Below are positions 14,579 to 26,572 of a DNA stretch of 64,000 nucleotides, piece by piece; the stretch's first letter is position 1; every line of letters starts with the position of its first letter. A model generated the notes under the pieces. That model was not told where the DNA came from. It worked only from the letters and a program-made list of their open reading frames with translations, and made no database searches. The DNA is from Coniferiporia sulphurascens (taxonomy: Eukaryota; Basidiomycota; Agaricomycetes; Hymenochaetales; Hymenochaetaceae): positions 1,612,001 to 1,676,000 of the forward strand of contig NBBA01000003.1 of the NCBI GenBank assembly GCA_002794785.1, in the 5' to 3' direction. Both the position numbers and the translations under genes were made by a program.

Positions 14579-17500
14579 ATGGCGACAACCCCGTCGCGCG
14601 CGCGATCGTCGGGTATCCCAACACCGGGCAGGCTGCGCTCCTTCTCGTCCTCAGCCTCTGCGCACCCGCCGCCCCCTACCGACACCGACGCCGCCGGTCA
14701 CGCCTTTGCAGATGCTATCAGGGCGAACGACCCCGCGCGGCACAATTCCCGCTCCGTCTCTGCTAGCAGTACCGCCTCCTCTGTCGCCTCGCAGCGCCCC
14801 TCATCTGTCGCATCGGGCTCGCGCCCCAAGACCCCGACCGCCTCGCTCCAGCGGGGTGGTTCTCGACGTCCAGAAAGCCGTCAATCGGACGCTTTCGTGC
14901 GCCCTCCAGGCGAGTTCTACGTCGGTGAGAACGTACGCATCGAGAGCCTTGGCTTCGAGGGCACCCTGCGTTACGTCGGCGAGATCGCAGGCAAGCCTGG
15001 CGAGTGGGCCGGCGTCGAGCTCAGCGGCGGCTTCACAGGACTCGGCAAAAATAACGGCTCTGTTGGCGAGTAAGTCGCTTTGCCGTTGTGTTATTTAGTA
15101 CGGGAGAGCTCATTGACCCCTTTCGCCCCTCTGTAGCGTCCAGTATTTCTCCTGTCCCGAAAAATGCGGCGTTTTCGTCGCATACTCCAAATTATCTCCG
15201 CCCTCAGTCGGCCCCGGAGCGTACTCGCGTCCATCGTCCGTCGCCTCGTCGCGTGTATCCCTGCCCGGCCGCGTTACGCCCTCGTCGTACACGGCGCGGC
15301 CCTCGTCCTCCGTACACAGCGGGCGCGTCACGCCTGCGCAGAGCAATGGTCGGATAACGCCCTCCTCTAGCTTTGGCTACTCCACGCCTGCCGCACGTCC
15401 CGCACAGCGATCGACATCGCGTCCGACCGCTACTGCAGCGCCATCGGCGCCCAGTACACCCTCCGCGTCCGCACTGAGCAAAATCACGGCCGGCAGCCGC
15501 GCAAGCAAGTATGTCGGCATGACCGCCCAGCAGCTCTCTGCGCGCAAACCGACGTCGACGTCTCCCCCGATGGCGTTCCCCGCGAGTCCATCTAAGCAGA
15601 GTATCGGACTGGGCAGCCCTACACGCATGCTGGGCCCGCCCAGCCCCTCCCGTTCTGAGATTGCGAGCTCCTTAGGAGGCGGTAGCGCGCTGAAGCCGAC
15701 CGCTGCACGCCTACCGAGCCTCGGTACCCCGAAGAGCTTCGGACAGGGAAGACCGTCGCTCACAAACCCGAAGGCGCGCATACCATCGGCCATCGCGATG
15801 CCGCCGCCTCCTTCGCCGCCCGGTAGCAGCAGTCGTACTGTCAGCCTGAACGATAAGCCCCCGACGCCAACGTACAGCATAACAAGCAACGATACTGCAA
15901 CTGATGATGATGGCATCGAAAGTCTGTCTAGCATACAACAAAATAGTCGTGCACTTAAAGACAAGATCCAGGGCCTGCTTTCCGGCAGACCATCCTCCGC
16001 CTCTGCGAATCGCACGTACTCGCCCCTGGACTTAGCTGCATCCAGGGGCGACCTGCTCCGGGATGACTTTGGGGGAATCATGTCCACTAAGGACGATGCG
16101 GCGTCATCCCAGGTTCACGCACTGCAGGAGCGGCTGGACAACCTTGAACGTGAGAACGAAAAGATGAAACTCGATCTCCAGGCAAGCCAGCAGCAGCATG
16201 CACTTAAAACAGACGCATTTGACACACTCAAGGCCGAACGTGAACAAGAACAGACGCGACTGGCTGACGCCGAGCAGCAACTGAAGAAGTCGGAGCGCGC
16301 GTTGAACGAGCGCACTTCAAAGATCGAGTCTCTGGAACGCGCCGCGCAAGCGTCGGCAGACGCGCTCGAAAGCCTGCGGGCCGAGGGCGATGCGCGTGCG
16401 CGTGCGCTGCAGACGCAGGTCGACGATTGCGAGGCGCTCGTAACGAGCCTTAAGGCCGCCGTCGCCGCGCAGGCGGACGCGGCGGGCCAGAACGAAGGAG
16501 TGCTGCAGGCGAAGAACGATGAGCTTGCGCTGTTGGAGGCACGTGTGCGGAAGGGTGCCACAGAGCTCGAGGACGCGCGGCGCGACCTCGGCGGGCAGAT
16601 TGACGAGCTGCGCCATGCAGGGCAGGAGACGATCGCGTTGTATGAGGAGCGGCTGGGCGTGGCGGAGTCGAAGCGGTACGAGCTCGAAGACCTCGTCGAG
16701 CAGCTCGAGGAGGAACTGCGAAGACAGCGTGCACAGGGCCAGGGCAGCGCCACACGCGCGTCGGCAGGTGAGGACGGGAATGGGGATTCGGCAGAAGCGG
16801 TACGCATCGACAATGAGGTGTTGCGCGAGCAGGTCGTGCATTTACAGCGGAAGATGTCCGGACTCGAGGACCTGCTTGAAGAGACACGAGGGAACGCGGA
16901 GCGGGAGGAGACGGCGGTGCGCGCGCGGCTGCAGCGCCATAAGGACGGCGAGGCAGCTCTGCGCACGGAGGCGGCCGAGACGCGGGCGGAGATCGAGCGC
17001 CTCGCGGCGAGCGAGGCGCTTGCGCGGGGCAAGGCGGAGGAGGCAGCAGAGGCACTCCGCGAGAACACGCTCGCGCTGGAGAATGCGAGGGCGGAGATTG
17101 AAGGTCTCAGAGCGGAGGTCGCGGTACGTCGTGTTGTGTTGTCAGCCCGATGTGCGCTGTGGGGTTGCTGACCTCTTTCTTCTTCTTCTTCGATAGTCCT
17201 TGGAGAGTCTCCACGCGCGTAATTCGACCGAGAGGGCAAGAACGGAGGATTCGACACGTAGGATTGCGCTCGAGCGCAGCCGGCACGAAGAAGAGGTCGC
17301 GCAACTCAAAGAGCTGCTCGAGGCAGCGCGCACAGCGCGGAAGGAGGCGCTTCAAGAGCTCGTCACCGTCAAATCTGAGTCCCTGGACGCGTCGAACTCG
17401 ATGGCAAGCCTCAAGCAGATGGTCGAGACGCTCGACTCCGACAAGGCTGATGTGCGTACTTACCACAGCCCCCCCTGACCCTTGTGCAGTTCATGCTCAC

Positions 17501-19206
17501 GGTGCTTTTGCCGCAATATAATAATGATAATAAAACAATAGCTGGAACATATCCACGCAGAACTGATCGCGAAACTAGAGCACGAGCAGTCGACGATCGC
17601 GGAGCTTCGCCATGCGCTTGAGGAGCGCACGCTGGAGCTCGAGGCATCGCGCAAGACGCACAACAGGGATCGACCGATCAACGTTGGCCTGCAGGAGCTC
17701 GCGCCCTCACCCGCGTCCTCCCCATTACCAACGCCGACACCGACACCCTCGAAACACGAGGTCAACACGGCACGCGAGGAGATCAAGGGACTCAAGTGAG
17801 CTTTTTTTCGTTCAGCCTTTCTCTACGTCTTTGCTATAGCGAGCCGTTTTCCTTTTTTTATTTATTTATTTATTACTGGTCGATCGGTTATAGGCATATC
17901 ATCCAGGAACTCCGGCGCGAGAACTCGACGGTCGTTGGGAAGAATAAGACGCTCGAGTCCGAGAATAATATGCTCATGAAAGAGACGGACTCCCTTCGCG
18001 AGGTATGGCGCCCTATCATATTTTAAATTTTCACTTTCCTTTTTTTTACCTATTTGAGTTGTTATTAATGACAATGATTAATTCCCCTCTCCAGGAACTG
18101 AAGCTACTGGAAGAGAACGTGGAGCAGAGCATTCTCCGCGAAGAGAGCGCGCTCGCGTCCGAGTCCGAGCTGTCGGCGGACGGCATGGGCAGCCCCGACG
18201 CCGGTCACGATGCCCGCGCACAGAAGAAGCTACTGGAGCTCAAGACCAAGTACGACGTGAGTGGTCTCGGAAATGTCGTCCTTTGCATTCCTAGCTCACT
18301 GGCAAATCCGCACGGTTCTGTCTTTATTATTTATTCATTCATTAACTATTAACCCTTCACATTCGTATTAATGTTTGTATGCGGGTCGTGATTCGTGATC
18401 GTGACTGCAGACAGAGACGGAGAACTTGCGCAAGAAAATGGCGGAGCTCGAGAAGAAGAGCGTAAGGACGATTCACGACGTGAGTTGCTCGCGTTTTTCT
18501 TAAATAGGCATTGGTCCGCTGAGCTGACGACTTTGTGGCAGCTTAACAAGGAGGTGAACGAGCTGGAGAGCCTTGTCGAAGCGAAGGTAAGCGTTCCTAG
18601 CTCGACGTCACACAGAAGTTTGAATTAATCTATCGCAAACTCGTTTGTCGTCAGATTTACAGAGAGGTACACCCCACTCATTTCCTTTGCCTCCCCGAAA
18701 GAATACATCTAACTATAATCAACAACCCGTCCCCGTAGGATGAACTCGAGCGCGAGATCGAACGGCTGAAGCAGAAAGTTGCAAAGAGTGCGCGGACAGG
18801 CAAGTCGAGCAGCGACGCGCCTGGCCTCACCTCCGCCCTTCAGACCCTTACGCACTCCCCCTCCGGCCCGGCACCCTCTAGCGCACGGCACGCGTCGTCA
18901 AACAGCACGAGCACCATCAACGCCTCGGACGCTTCCGCCTCAGCGTCCGGGGGAGGCACGAGGAACGGGGCGGAGAGCGAAGAGGTGTGCGAGATTTGCG
19001 AGCGGCCGGGGCACGATATCTTCACCTGTCCACTGCTCAAGGGTGGCCCGGATGTACTGGCGGACGCCCATCCCAAGACCGCACCATTGGAGTCGGAATC
19101 GGAGTTCGGCGCGGGGCAAGGCTCGGAGGCGGACTTGTTCTGTGAGGACTGCGAGGGCTTCGGGCACCTGAGCGCGAGCTGTCCTTATTCGATGGACGTA
19201 TTCTAA
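14579..19206 (+). CDS. CLIP-170-type CAP-Gly microtubule plus-end protein
   Basis: Ten exons were read: 14579-15069, 15137-17123, 17197-17451, 17542-17795, 17894-18002, 18095-18256, 18411-18479, 18542-18586, 18655-18666 and 18739-19206. They sum to 3852 nt, or 1283 residues. An N-terminal Ser/Pro-rich stretch precedes one CAP-Gly domain (about 110-185) with the tubulin/EB1-tail-binding motif GKNNGSV. A Ser/Pro-rich linker follows, then a long coiled coil from about residue 485 (HALQERLDNLERENEKMKL onward). The C-terminus has two CCHC zinc knuckles, CEICERPGHDIFTC (about 1212-1225) and CEDCEGFGHLSASC (about 1263-1276), and ends in MDVF. This matches the CLIP-170/Tip1/Bik1 layout of plus-end trackers that deliver dynein or polarity factors. 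The ninth exon is only 12 nt. Confidence 0.92.
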
Positions 19207-20224
19207 TTCATCCCTCTCCCCCCTTTTTTTTTTCTTCTTTTTTCTTCTTTTTTCTACTCATTGCTTTTTCTCTTTTTCTCTTTTTCTCTTTCTCTTACCT
19301 TTGCCTGCGGACCGGATTCTGTCCTACCTCGATTCGACTGGGGACCTTCTTTCCCCTTTCTTCACCAACCTAAACATCAATTCTCAGCCAAAGCTACAGT
19401 GCGCACAGTCCGACACTTTCCTTTCCTGCCCCCGACACTGGTACCTGCATTGGCGCTTGTCCCGCCAAGCCAACAGTCTTTTTTCTTTCTTCATCCTGCA
19501 TCCTGCATATACCCCGCACTCGTTATCCACCCGTTCTGTCTCGGCCCCACACGACGCTTTGTATATACGCACACTATGCATTCCAGGGCTCTCCCTCCCC
19601 GCCCGCTTTCCATTATGTTTTCTCTTCTTTCCCCTCCAATGTTTTTCTTTCAATAGTTTTACTATTTTTTTTCCTCCTTCGAGTTTGTTAATGAAGAGAG
19701 AGGCCTTGTCTTGTGGCTCTGTGTGAGTTTTATTGTAGGTTGCCTAATCTGGTAAGCACTTATCTGATAAGAAAGGAAGCTGACTGAGTTCAGGAACGCG
19801 CAGTTGCCGCGGAGCCTGTTATTGCGCGTCGCTCTGCCGCTTTTGAGTGGCTGTGGATTCTATCCGCTGTCTATTGAATGCAGATTCGAAATCATCCCGT
19901 TGAATACCACAGCCTCAGTCGAGCGCTCGATCTATTGATCATTGTCTTGCAGCCGAGTCGCAACGTATGCGCTTTCGTGCCGGACCTGCCTCCACGTCGT
20001 CGCTCCTGTTGTCTACCATCACTCGCGGATACCATCGCATTCACCGGAGATGCGAGGCTCGCAGGACTCTGCACTGATCTCTTACGCGTCGCGCTGCTTT
20101 TGCTTTGCCATTTGGCGCACGCTGACGTACAGTATGTTAAGAGTGTAGTCTGGGGTATATAAATGTCTTGCCTGGCCGGCGAAAACCCGCACCCTTCAAA
20201 CACTCCAGCAGCATACAGTCTACA
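19207..20224. other. 3' UTR and promoter region upstream of UGT copy 1
   Basis: A long T/C-rich tract (19210-19300) forms the CLIP-type gene's 3' UTR. The second half contains the copy 1 promoter, with TATATAAA at 20156-20163, 69 bp before the ATG. The frames here show no recognisable protein. Confidence 0.5.
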
Positions 20225-22449
20225 ATGACCACAGTGAACACTCTTCCGCGCGGACACGTCGTCGCTATCGCTCCCCCATCGTGGGGTATGTCTTCATTAC
20301 CTCTTTCGCCTTCGCTGATACAAGACTAACGCGAGAAACCTTTCATAACTCAGGACATGTGAAGCCCTTATGCGCTCTTCTCGCGAAGGTCGTACGCCTT
20401 CGCCGCGTTTACGCGACGCTGTTTACGTCTACCCCTTTCTTCGACAAAGTCAGTGGCGAGGTCGCGAAGCAATTCTTACCCGAAGGGGAGGAAGACCTCA
20501 AGTCGCTCATTAGGTATGCTCTCCCAGTTAGAATCACGAATGTCGTTTGTTGACTGGGATTCAACTTGCAAGGGTCGTCGCGCTGCATACATCTCCCAAG
20601 ATGCTCGACATGGAGCTATACAAAGCAGGGTTCTTCGAAGGATACAAGACGCTTTATGCCAGGAAGCCAATTGCAGCCGCACCAGACGGCAAACACGTGT
20701 ACGATGCCATAGAAGCACCTCAGCTCGTCGTACTCGACGTGAGCCGCTGATATGCTTACTACTCCGCCAGGACGGTGCTAACTCGTTTTATCCCGTTTAG
20801 CCTTTCTTGTACGAGGCTATTGCGAACATACGTTCCGTAAGTGGAACGTCCGTCCCGATTTACGCCTGGATGTCCGGCGCGGCCGGTGGCGGCCTCTTCC
20901 TCTTCGGTCCCGAGCGCTATGGGGGCAAAGGAGATATGGCAGCGAAGATTGCGGCGATCACTGCCGAGGACGAACAGACTATCAAAAAAGAAAAAGAAAA
21001 GGTCTGACTGTCCTCCTTACCTCCGTGTGCGAAGGGTGTTCATTCTATGTCAATCGGGCCTGCTAGATTTACCGCAGGATAAAAGGGGAACTCGTCGAAC
21101 TCCCCGGGATCCCACCGATGTATGACTATGAGTTCGCCCCGCAAACTGTAAGTCTTTATTTCCCCCTCAAGGTGTCCGGGACCGATCATTGTATTGACCC
21201 CGAAAATCATGACTAGTTGGCAGTTCCGTTGGATCAAGCTGGATTTGTCCAATACGTTCACAGGTAAGCTGATCCGGTGTCCCCCCGATAGACCACATCT
21301 TTAACAATATTTCTCTTCTTCGGCACCTCGCAGGATGTATTCCGAAAGCGATGGTATCATCGCAGCGAGCAACCGACTCTACGAGGGACCTGCATTCGAC
21401 GCGTGGCAGGAGTGGTATGGATCGCGACCTGTCATAAGTGTTGGGCCGATGTCTCTCCCAACAGACGCGGCATCCATAGAAAGGGAAAAATCCCAGTTCC
21501 CGCTCGCGGGAGAGGTCGACACGTTTCTGAACAAGGCCTTGGAAAAGTTCGGGAAACATTCAGTCGTTTACGTACGTATCAGCTGCCTCCTCTAAACCGA
21601 TAAACCGGGAAAAGTACTCAGTCTGCTCATGCTCCACTGTATCTAACAGGTCGCGTTTGGTAGTGTCTGGTGGTCCAGTGAACCCGAGAAAATCTGGGCA
21701 GTCCTTGATGTCCTCATGGAACTACAGATTCCATTTGTGAGCCGCTCTGCCTCGCTCCTTGTGTCGTGTAGTTTGTCTCAAGACTGCGCGTCTCGTAGCT
21801 CTGCAGTCATGCATCCCCTTTTGCTGTCGTTCCAGAGGAGGTCAAGGAAAAAGTGAAAGCTTCGGGACTGGGTATTATGTCGCCCTGGCTTCCTCAGCAG
21901 TTAATTCTACACCACGAGGCATGTTGTATCTCTCATACCTAAAAACAATATTGTCATTATAATTTAACTACACAGGCCTGTGGATGGTTCGTGACACACG
22001 GCGGCCACAACTCCGTCATGGAAGCTCTGATGGAGGGTATACCCCTGTACGCCTTCGCTCATCTCCGAGAATGCGGAATATCCTCCACTAACCAGCGGCG
22101 CTTTCCTCTCTCCTTCTTTCCCCTCCGCAGGATTTGCTGGCCGTTTGAATCCGACCAACCCATCAACGCCGCAAACATTTCTCTTACGCACGATTTAGGG
22201 TACGAGCTGCTTGAGGTGCGCACGGGGCACGGACTGCGGCCTCTTCACCGCCTCGGAGGACGCGCCCCAGAAGGCACACTCGCCGCCGTGCGCCGCGAGG
22301 CCACCGAGGTATTCACGAAAGCACGCGGAGAGGATGGTGCGCAGAAACGCGCTAACGCGCAGAAGTTCGCGGTTGCGTTTGCGCAGTATTGGGAGGAGGG
22401 GGGAGAGGGGTGGAAGGAGCTGCAGAAGATTGTTAATGTGTTGCATTGA
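20225..22449 (+). CDS. UDP-glycosyltransferase, tandem copy 1
   Basis: A family GT1 enzyme that transfers sugar from a UDP-sugar to a small acceptor; the acceptor is unknown. Eleven exons (20225-20285, 20354-20513, 20573-20738, 20801-21001, 21067-21147, 21217-21263, 21334-21571, 21650-21736, 21799-21918, 21976-22046, 22131-22449) sum to 1551 nt, giving 516 residues. The catalytic dyad is visible as His22 in SWGHVKP and Asp129 at the exon 3-4 junction (VVLD/PFLY). A 44-residue PSPG-like donor box runs from W377 (WLPQQLILHHE) through CGWFVTHGGHNS to DQ at 419-420. No signal peptide or membrane anchor is seen, so it is probably cytosolic. The intron after exon 9 has a GC donor at 21919. The protein ends NVLH, as only copies 1 and 2 do. 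Confidence 0.93.
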
Positions 22450-23525
22450 GCTTGATTGCATCACGCATCAAATCACCATATTGCGGGCGATGCCTGTTGG
22501 AAATTATTGGTTATTTGGGGGTAGATTCCGAGGTTCAATAGGGGATTGGTTGAAGTGGAAAGGCTGATTATGGGATTGCTTTCTTACTATTTATTCTAAC
22601 TGTAATATTCTATCGAGCTTTCCGATGCACTGTGCCTATTAAGTATGCGAAATGTTGGAATTCAGCAATTCGCGGCGCGAGCGAATGCACTCCGTATCCA
22701 AGTATATCGTTTAATCAGTAGATAATCGCGCGAGGGAAACCGAGCGCGCATACAACAGAAAAAAAATACTACGAAAAATAATTCAAACTCCGACGCCGTC
22801 TCGGCATCGAGCTCGAACTTCAACACGAAACCCTATTTGTAAATCGAACTCAACAAGGGCCGCCTTGAACAGCAAAACAGGGTTGGACTTCTGAGTCCTC
22901 GTTTCCGCTTCCAGCTCTTGTTTAAGGGCTAGAGCAGATATTTGAACAAAGCGCTTGAACAATTAATGACTCGAACGAGATCCTAAACCGATGTTTGGAG
23001 GCCTTTACTGTAATTCCGCTAGGTGTTTCCCACTGATGGGAAATGCATTTTCTTTATCATAGGCGAATACGACTTTAGTCCGCCGAATCCAAATTACTGG
23101 TTCCTCTGATAACCTCTTATCAGATAACGCTTATCAGATACGTACTTACTAGATTAGGGCTTGTTGCCGGCTTGATGCGCGTCGCTGCGCCGATCATGAG
23201 ACTCGAGAGCTGTGAGTACTACTTCATCGGTTGCCTAACTCTGCACCGCGCGTCCTCAAAGCCGTTTGCCGCACTGCGGAGTCAATTAGCTTGATTCCAC
23301 GGAGAAAATCACAGTTCCCCATCCTCACCTTTTGCTTGGTTCCACTTCGGCTTGGCTTTGAATGGTAGTCTGAGCCGGGTTGTGACGTATGCACCATGTG
23401 CCGAGTCTGCTTGCACGGCGTATGTTTGTTGTTCGGACAGTAGTTCGGGGTATATATAGACCCTTGCCTGGCCGACGAAAGCCTGCATCCTTCAAACGCC
23501 TCAGCAACATAACTTACAGTCTACA
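22450..23525. other. Intergenic between UGT copies 1 and 2
   Basis: It contains a 173 bp mini-LTR (22653-22825) and the copy 2 promoter, with TATATATA at 23451-23458. The remainder is AT-rich spacer without a gene. Confidence 0.55.
22653..22825 (+). mobile_element. Mini solo LTR, family copy 1
   Basis: The 173 bp unit starts TGTTGGAATTC and ends GAACTTCAACA, so its ends are TG...CA and imperfectly inverted. It is flanked by a perfect 5 bp target duplication, CGAAA (22648-22652 and 22826-22830). Near-identical copies lie at 29368-29539 and, inverted, at 61404-61586. Size and ends fit a solo LTR of a TRIM/SMART-like non-autonomous retroelement. Confidence 0.85.
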
Positions 23526-25736
23526 ATGACCACGGTGAACACCCTTCCGCGCGGACACGTCGTCGCTATCTCCCCCCCATCGTGGGGTATGCTCTTTATC
23601 ACCTTACCGCCTTCTTCGAGACTAGGCTAACGTGAAAAACGTTTCGAATACAGGACATGTGAAGCCCTTGTGTGCTCTGCTTGCGAGGATCGTACGCCTG
23701 CGCCGCGTCTGCGCGACATTGTTCATACCCGTCACGTTCCTCGATAAGACCAATAGCGAGGTCGCTGGGCAATTCCTGCCCAAAGGGGAGGAAGACCTTA
23801 GGTCGCTCATTAGGTATACTGTCCCAGTCAAACCTCGAATGCCGTTCGCTGACTGGGAGTCAACTCGCAAGGGTCGTCGCGCTGGCTACATCCCCCAATA
23901 TGATCGACATGGGGCTTTTCAAAACAGGGGTTCTCGAAGCGTACAAGACCCTCTATTCTGGAAATCCAATTGCAGCTACACCAGACGGTACCCACGTACA
24001 CGATGCCATAGAGGCGCCTCAACTCGTCATACTCGACGTGAGCCGCTGATACGTTCGATATTTCCCCCGGGACGTTACTTACCCGTTTTAATCCGTAGCC
24101 ATTCTTGTACGAGGCTATTGCGTTCATCCGTTCCGTAAGCGGGACGTCCGTCCTAATTTATGCCTGGCAATCGGGTGCTGTCTGCGGCACCCTTTTCCTC
24201 TCCGGTCCCGAGCGCTACGGCGGCAATGGAGATATGGCAGCGAAGATTGCGGCGATCACTGCCACGGATGAAGAGACCATCAAAAAAGAAAAAGAAAAGG
24301 TCTGGCCGTTCTTCTCCTTATTTCCGTACACTAAAATTGCTCATCCTTTCTTTGTTGGACCTAGCTTCACCGCAGGATTAAGGAGGAACTCCTCGAACTC
24401 CCCGGTATCCCACCGATGTATGACTATGAGTTTGCCCCGCAAGCTGTACGTCCTATTTTCCCCCTCAAAAAGATCGTAACCGATCATCGTATTGACCCCG
24501 AAAATCCCGACTAGCTGGCGGTTCCCCTGGACCTAGCTGGATTTGGCCAATATATTTACAGGTAAGCGCATTCAGCTTTCCTCCCGATAAGCCACATATC
24601 TAAACATTCCCTCTCCCCCCCGGCGCTTCACAGGATGCTCTCCGAGTGCGACGGCGTTATCGCATCGAGCAACAGACTTTTCGAGGGACCTGCATTCGAC
24701 GCGTGGCAGGAATGGTACGGATCGCGGCCAGTCATAGGTGTTGGGCCGATGTCTCCCCCCGCAGACACAACGTCCCTCGAAAGGGAGAAATCCCAGTCTC
24801 CGCTTGCGGGCGAGGTGGACGCTTTTCTAAGCAAGGCCCTGGAAAAGTACGGGAAACGGTCGGTCATTTACGTACGTACCGATCTGCTTCCGAGTCTTCC
24901 GAAACGGGAAGGAAATAGTAATTAACCCAACACATCTTGACAGATCTCGTTTGGAAGCATCTGGTGGTCTAGTGAGCCCGAGAAAATCTGGGCGTTCCTT
25001 GATGTCCTCATAGAATTACAAATCCCATTCGTGAGCCGCTCTGCCCTCGCTTCTTGTATCGTGTGGGTTGTCTCAAGACTGCACATCTTGTAGCTCTTCA
25101 GTCATGCATCTCCGTTTGCTGCCGTCCCGGAAGAGGTCAAGGAAAAGGTGGCAGCCTCAGGTCTGGGTCTTATGTCATCTTGGCTTCCTCAGCAGTTAAT
25201 TCTGCACCACGAGGCACGTCGTATCACCTTCTTTCTTTCTTCTCCCGAAAAAAGTTAGTCGACATTATAACCCGACCCTGCAGGCCTGTGGATGGTTCGT
25301 GACGCACGGCGGCCACAACTCCGTCATGGAATCCCTGCTGGAGGGTATACCCATGTACGCCTTTTCCCATTTTAGAAGATGCGAAATATCACTCACCAAG
25401 CATTTCCTCCTTTCCAGGATCTGCTGGCCATTCGAATCCGACCAGCCCATCAACGCCGCGAACATTTCTCTCACGCACAACTTAGGGTACGAGCTGCTCG
25501 AGGTGCGCACGGGGCACGGACTGCGGCCTCTTCACCGCCTCGGAGGGCGCGCCCCCGAGGGCACACTCGCCGCCGTGCGCCGCGAGGCCGCCGAGGTGTT
25601 CACGAAAGCACGCGGAGAGGACGGCGCGGAGAAACGCGCCAACGCGCAGAAGTTCGCAAAGGCGTTTGCGCAATATTGGGAGGAGGGGGGAGAGGGGTGG
25701 AAGGAGCTGGAGAAGGTTGTTAATATGCTGCATTGA
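23526..25736 (+). CDS. UDP-glycosyltransferase, tandem copy 2
   Basis: It has the same 11-exon structure as copy 1 and every junction could be read open, from MTTVNTLPRGHVVAIS to NMLH. The catalytic His lies in SWGHVKP and the Asp in VILD/PFLY. The donor box runs from WLPQQLILHHE through CGWFVTHGGHNSVMES to WPFESDQ. The exon 9 donor is GC (25214-25215). Differences from the other copies cluster in the acceptor-binding N-terminal half, for example VCATLFIPVTFLDK and FKTGVLEAYK, and the loop is AVCGTLFLSG where others have AVGGGLFLFG. This suggests a different acceptor. Copies 1 and 2 form the most similar pair by eye. Confidence 0.9.
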
Positions 25737-26572
25737 GCTCGGTTGCATCACACATTATATCCCTATATTATTGTGGACGATGCATAGGCATGTTGGAAGT
25801 TATTGGGTATTTGAGGGGTAGATTCTGAGGTTCGGGGGCTGGTACTGCTCAGGAGATTGTATTTTACTATTTATTCTTGTAAATTTTGATGCCTTTAGTT
25901 CTCCGGTGAGGACTGCGGTACTCCGGCACTTCAGAGTCCTGTGGGCCCGACTTGAGTTTAATATTTCCATCGAACTACAGTATAAATTGATCAAGTTCCC
26001 TTCTTATCTCTTATCAGAGTAGCGTGATTATCAGATTAGATTGTCGGCTTGATTGCCAATCCCCACAGGCACATGCTGCTGATTCTTGCCAGTCCATCTT
26101 CAAGTATCCCTTTTGCATCGAAGCTGTTTTTATTTAATTCGGAGTCCTTATGTGTATATTTTACTGATTCCGATCCTTCTTCACTTTTGGAAGTTGGTAT
26201 AGTGAGATTAATTGTGGACGCATTTCGGCTTGACTCTGAATATTGGCAGCCGGCGACGCAAATCATACGTGCCGAATCTCAGGCTGGTTCCGCGACGGCG
26301 TTGCTGCTGTTGTACTATACCATCACTCGTGCATGCCACTCATCGATTTCATAGTACTGAAGGTCCGCTCGCACAATCCTCCAAGTTTACATCGGACTTT
26401 TTACGCAACGTGCTGCTTTTACAGTTTCAGTTGTAGCTCCGCGTCGACGTGTTGTATAGTGGGTTATTGAAACTGACGGTATCCGGGGTGCACTTAAGTA
26501 ACGTCTGGTCGACGAAGCCTCACATCAATTTCGGACTCGTTAACATCCCGGCGACATAAGTCACAGTCTGCA
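25737..26572. other. Intergenic between UGT copies 2 and 3
   Basis: An AT-rich spacer. The position that holds the TATA box in the other copies (about 26490) reads GGGGTGCACTTAAG, so the box is missing. No gene is seen. Confidence 0.5.

Noticed and set aside
16115..17257. 380-codon Ser/Arg-rich frame antisense to the CLIP-type coiled coil
   Set aside because: Composition is the complement of Glu/Ala/Leu coiled-coil codons; no domain.
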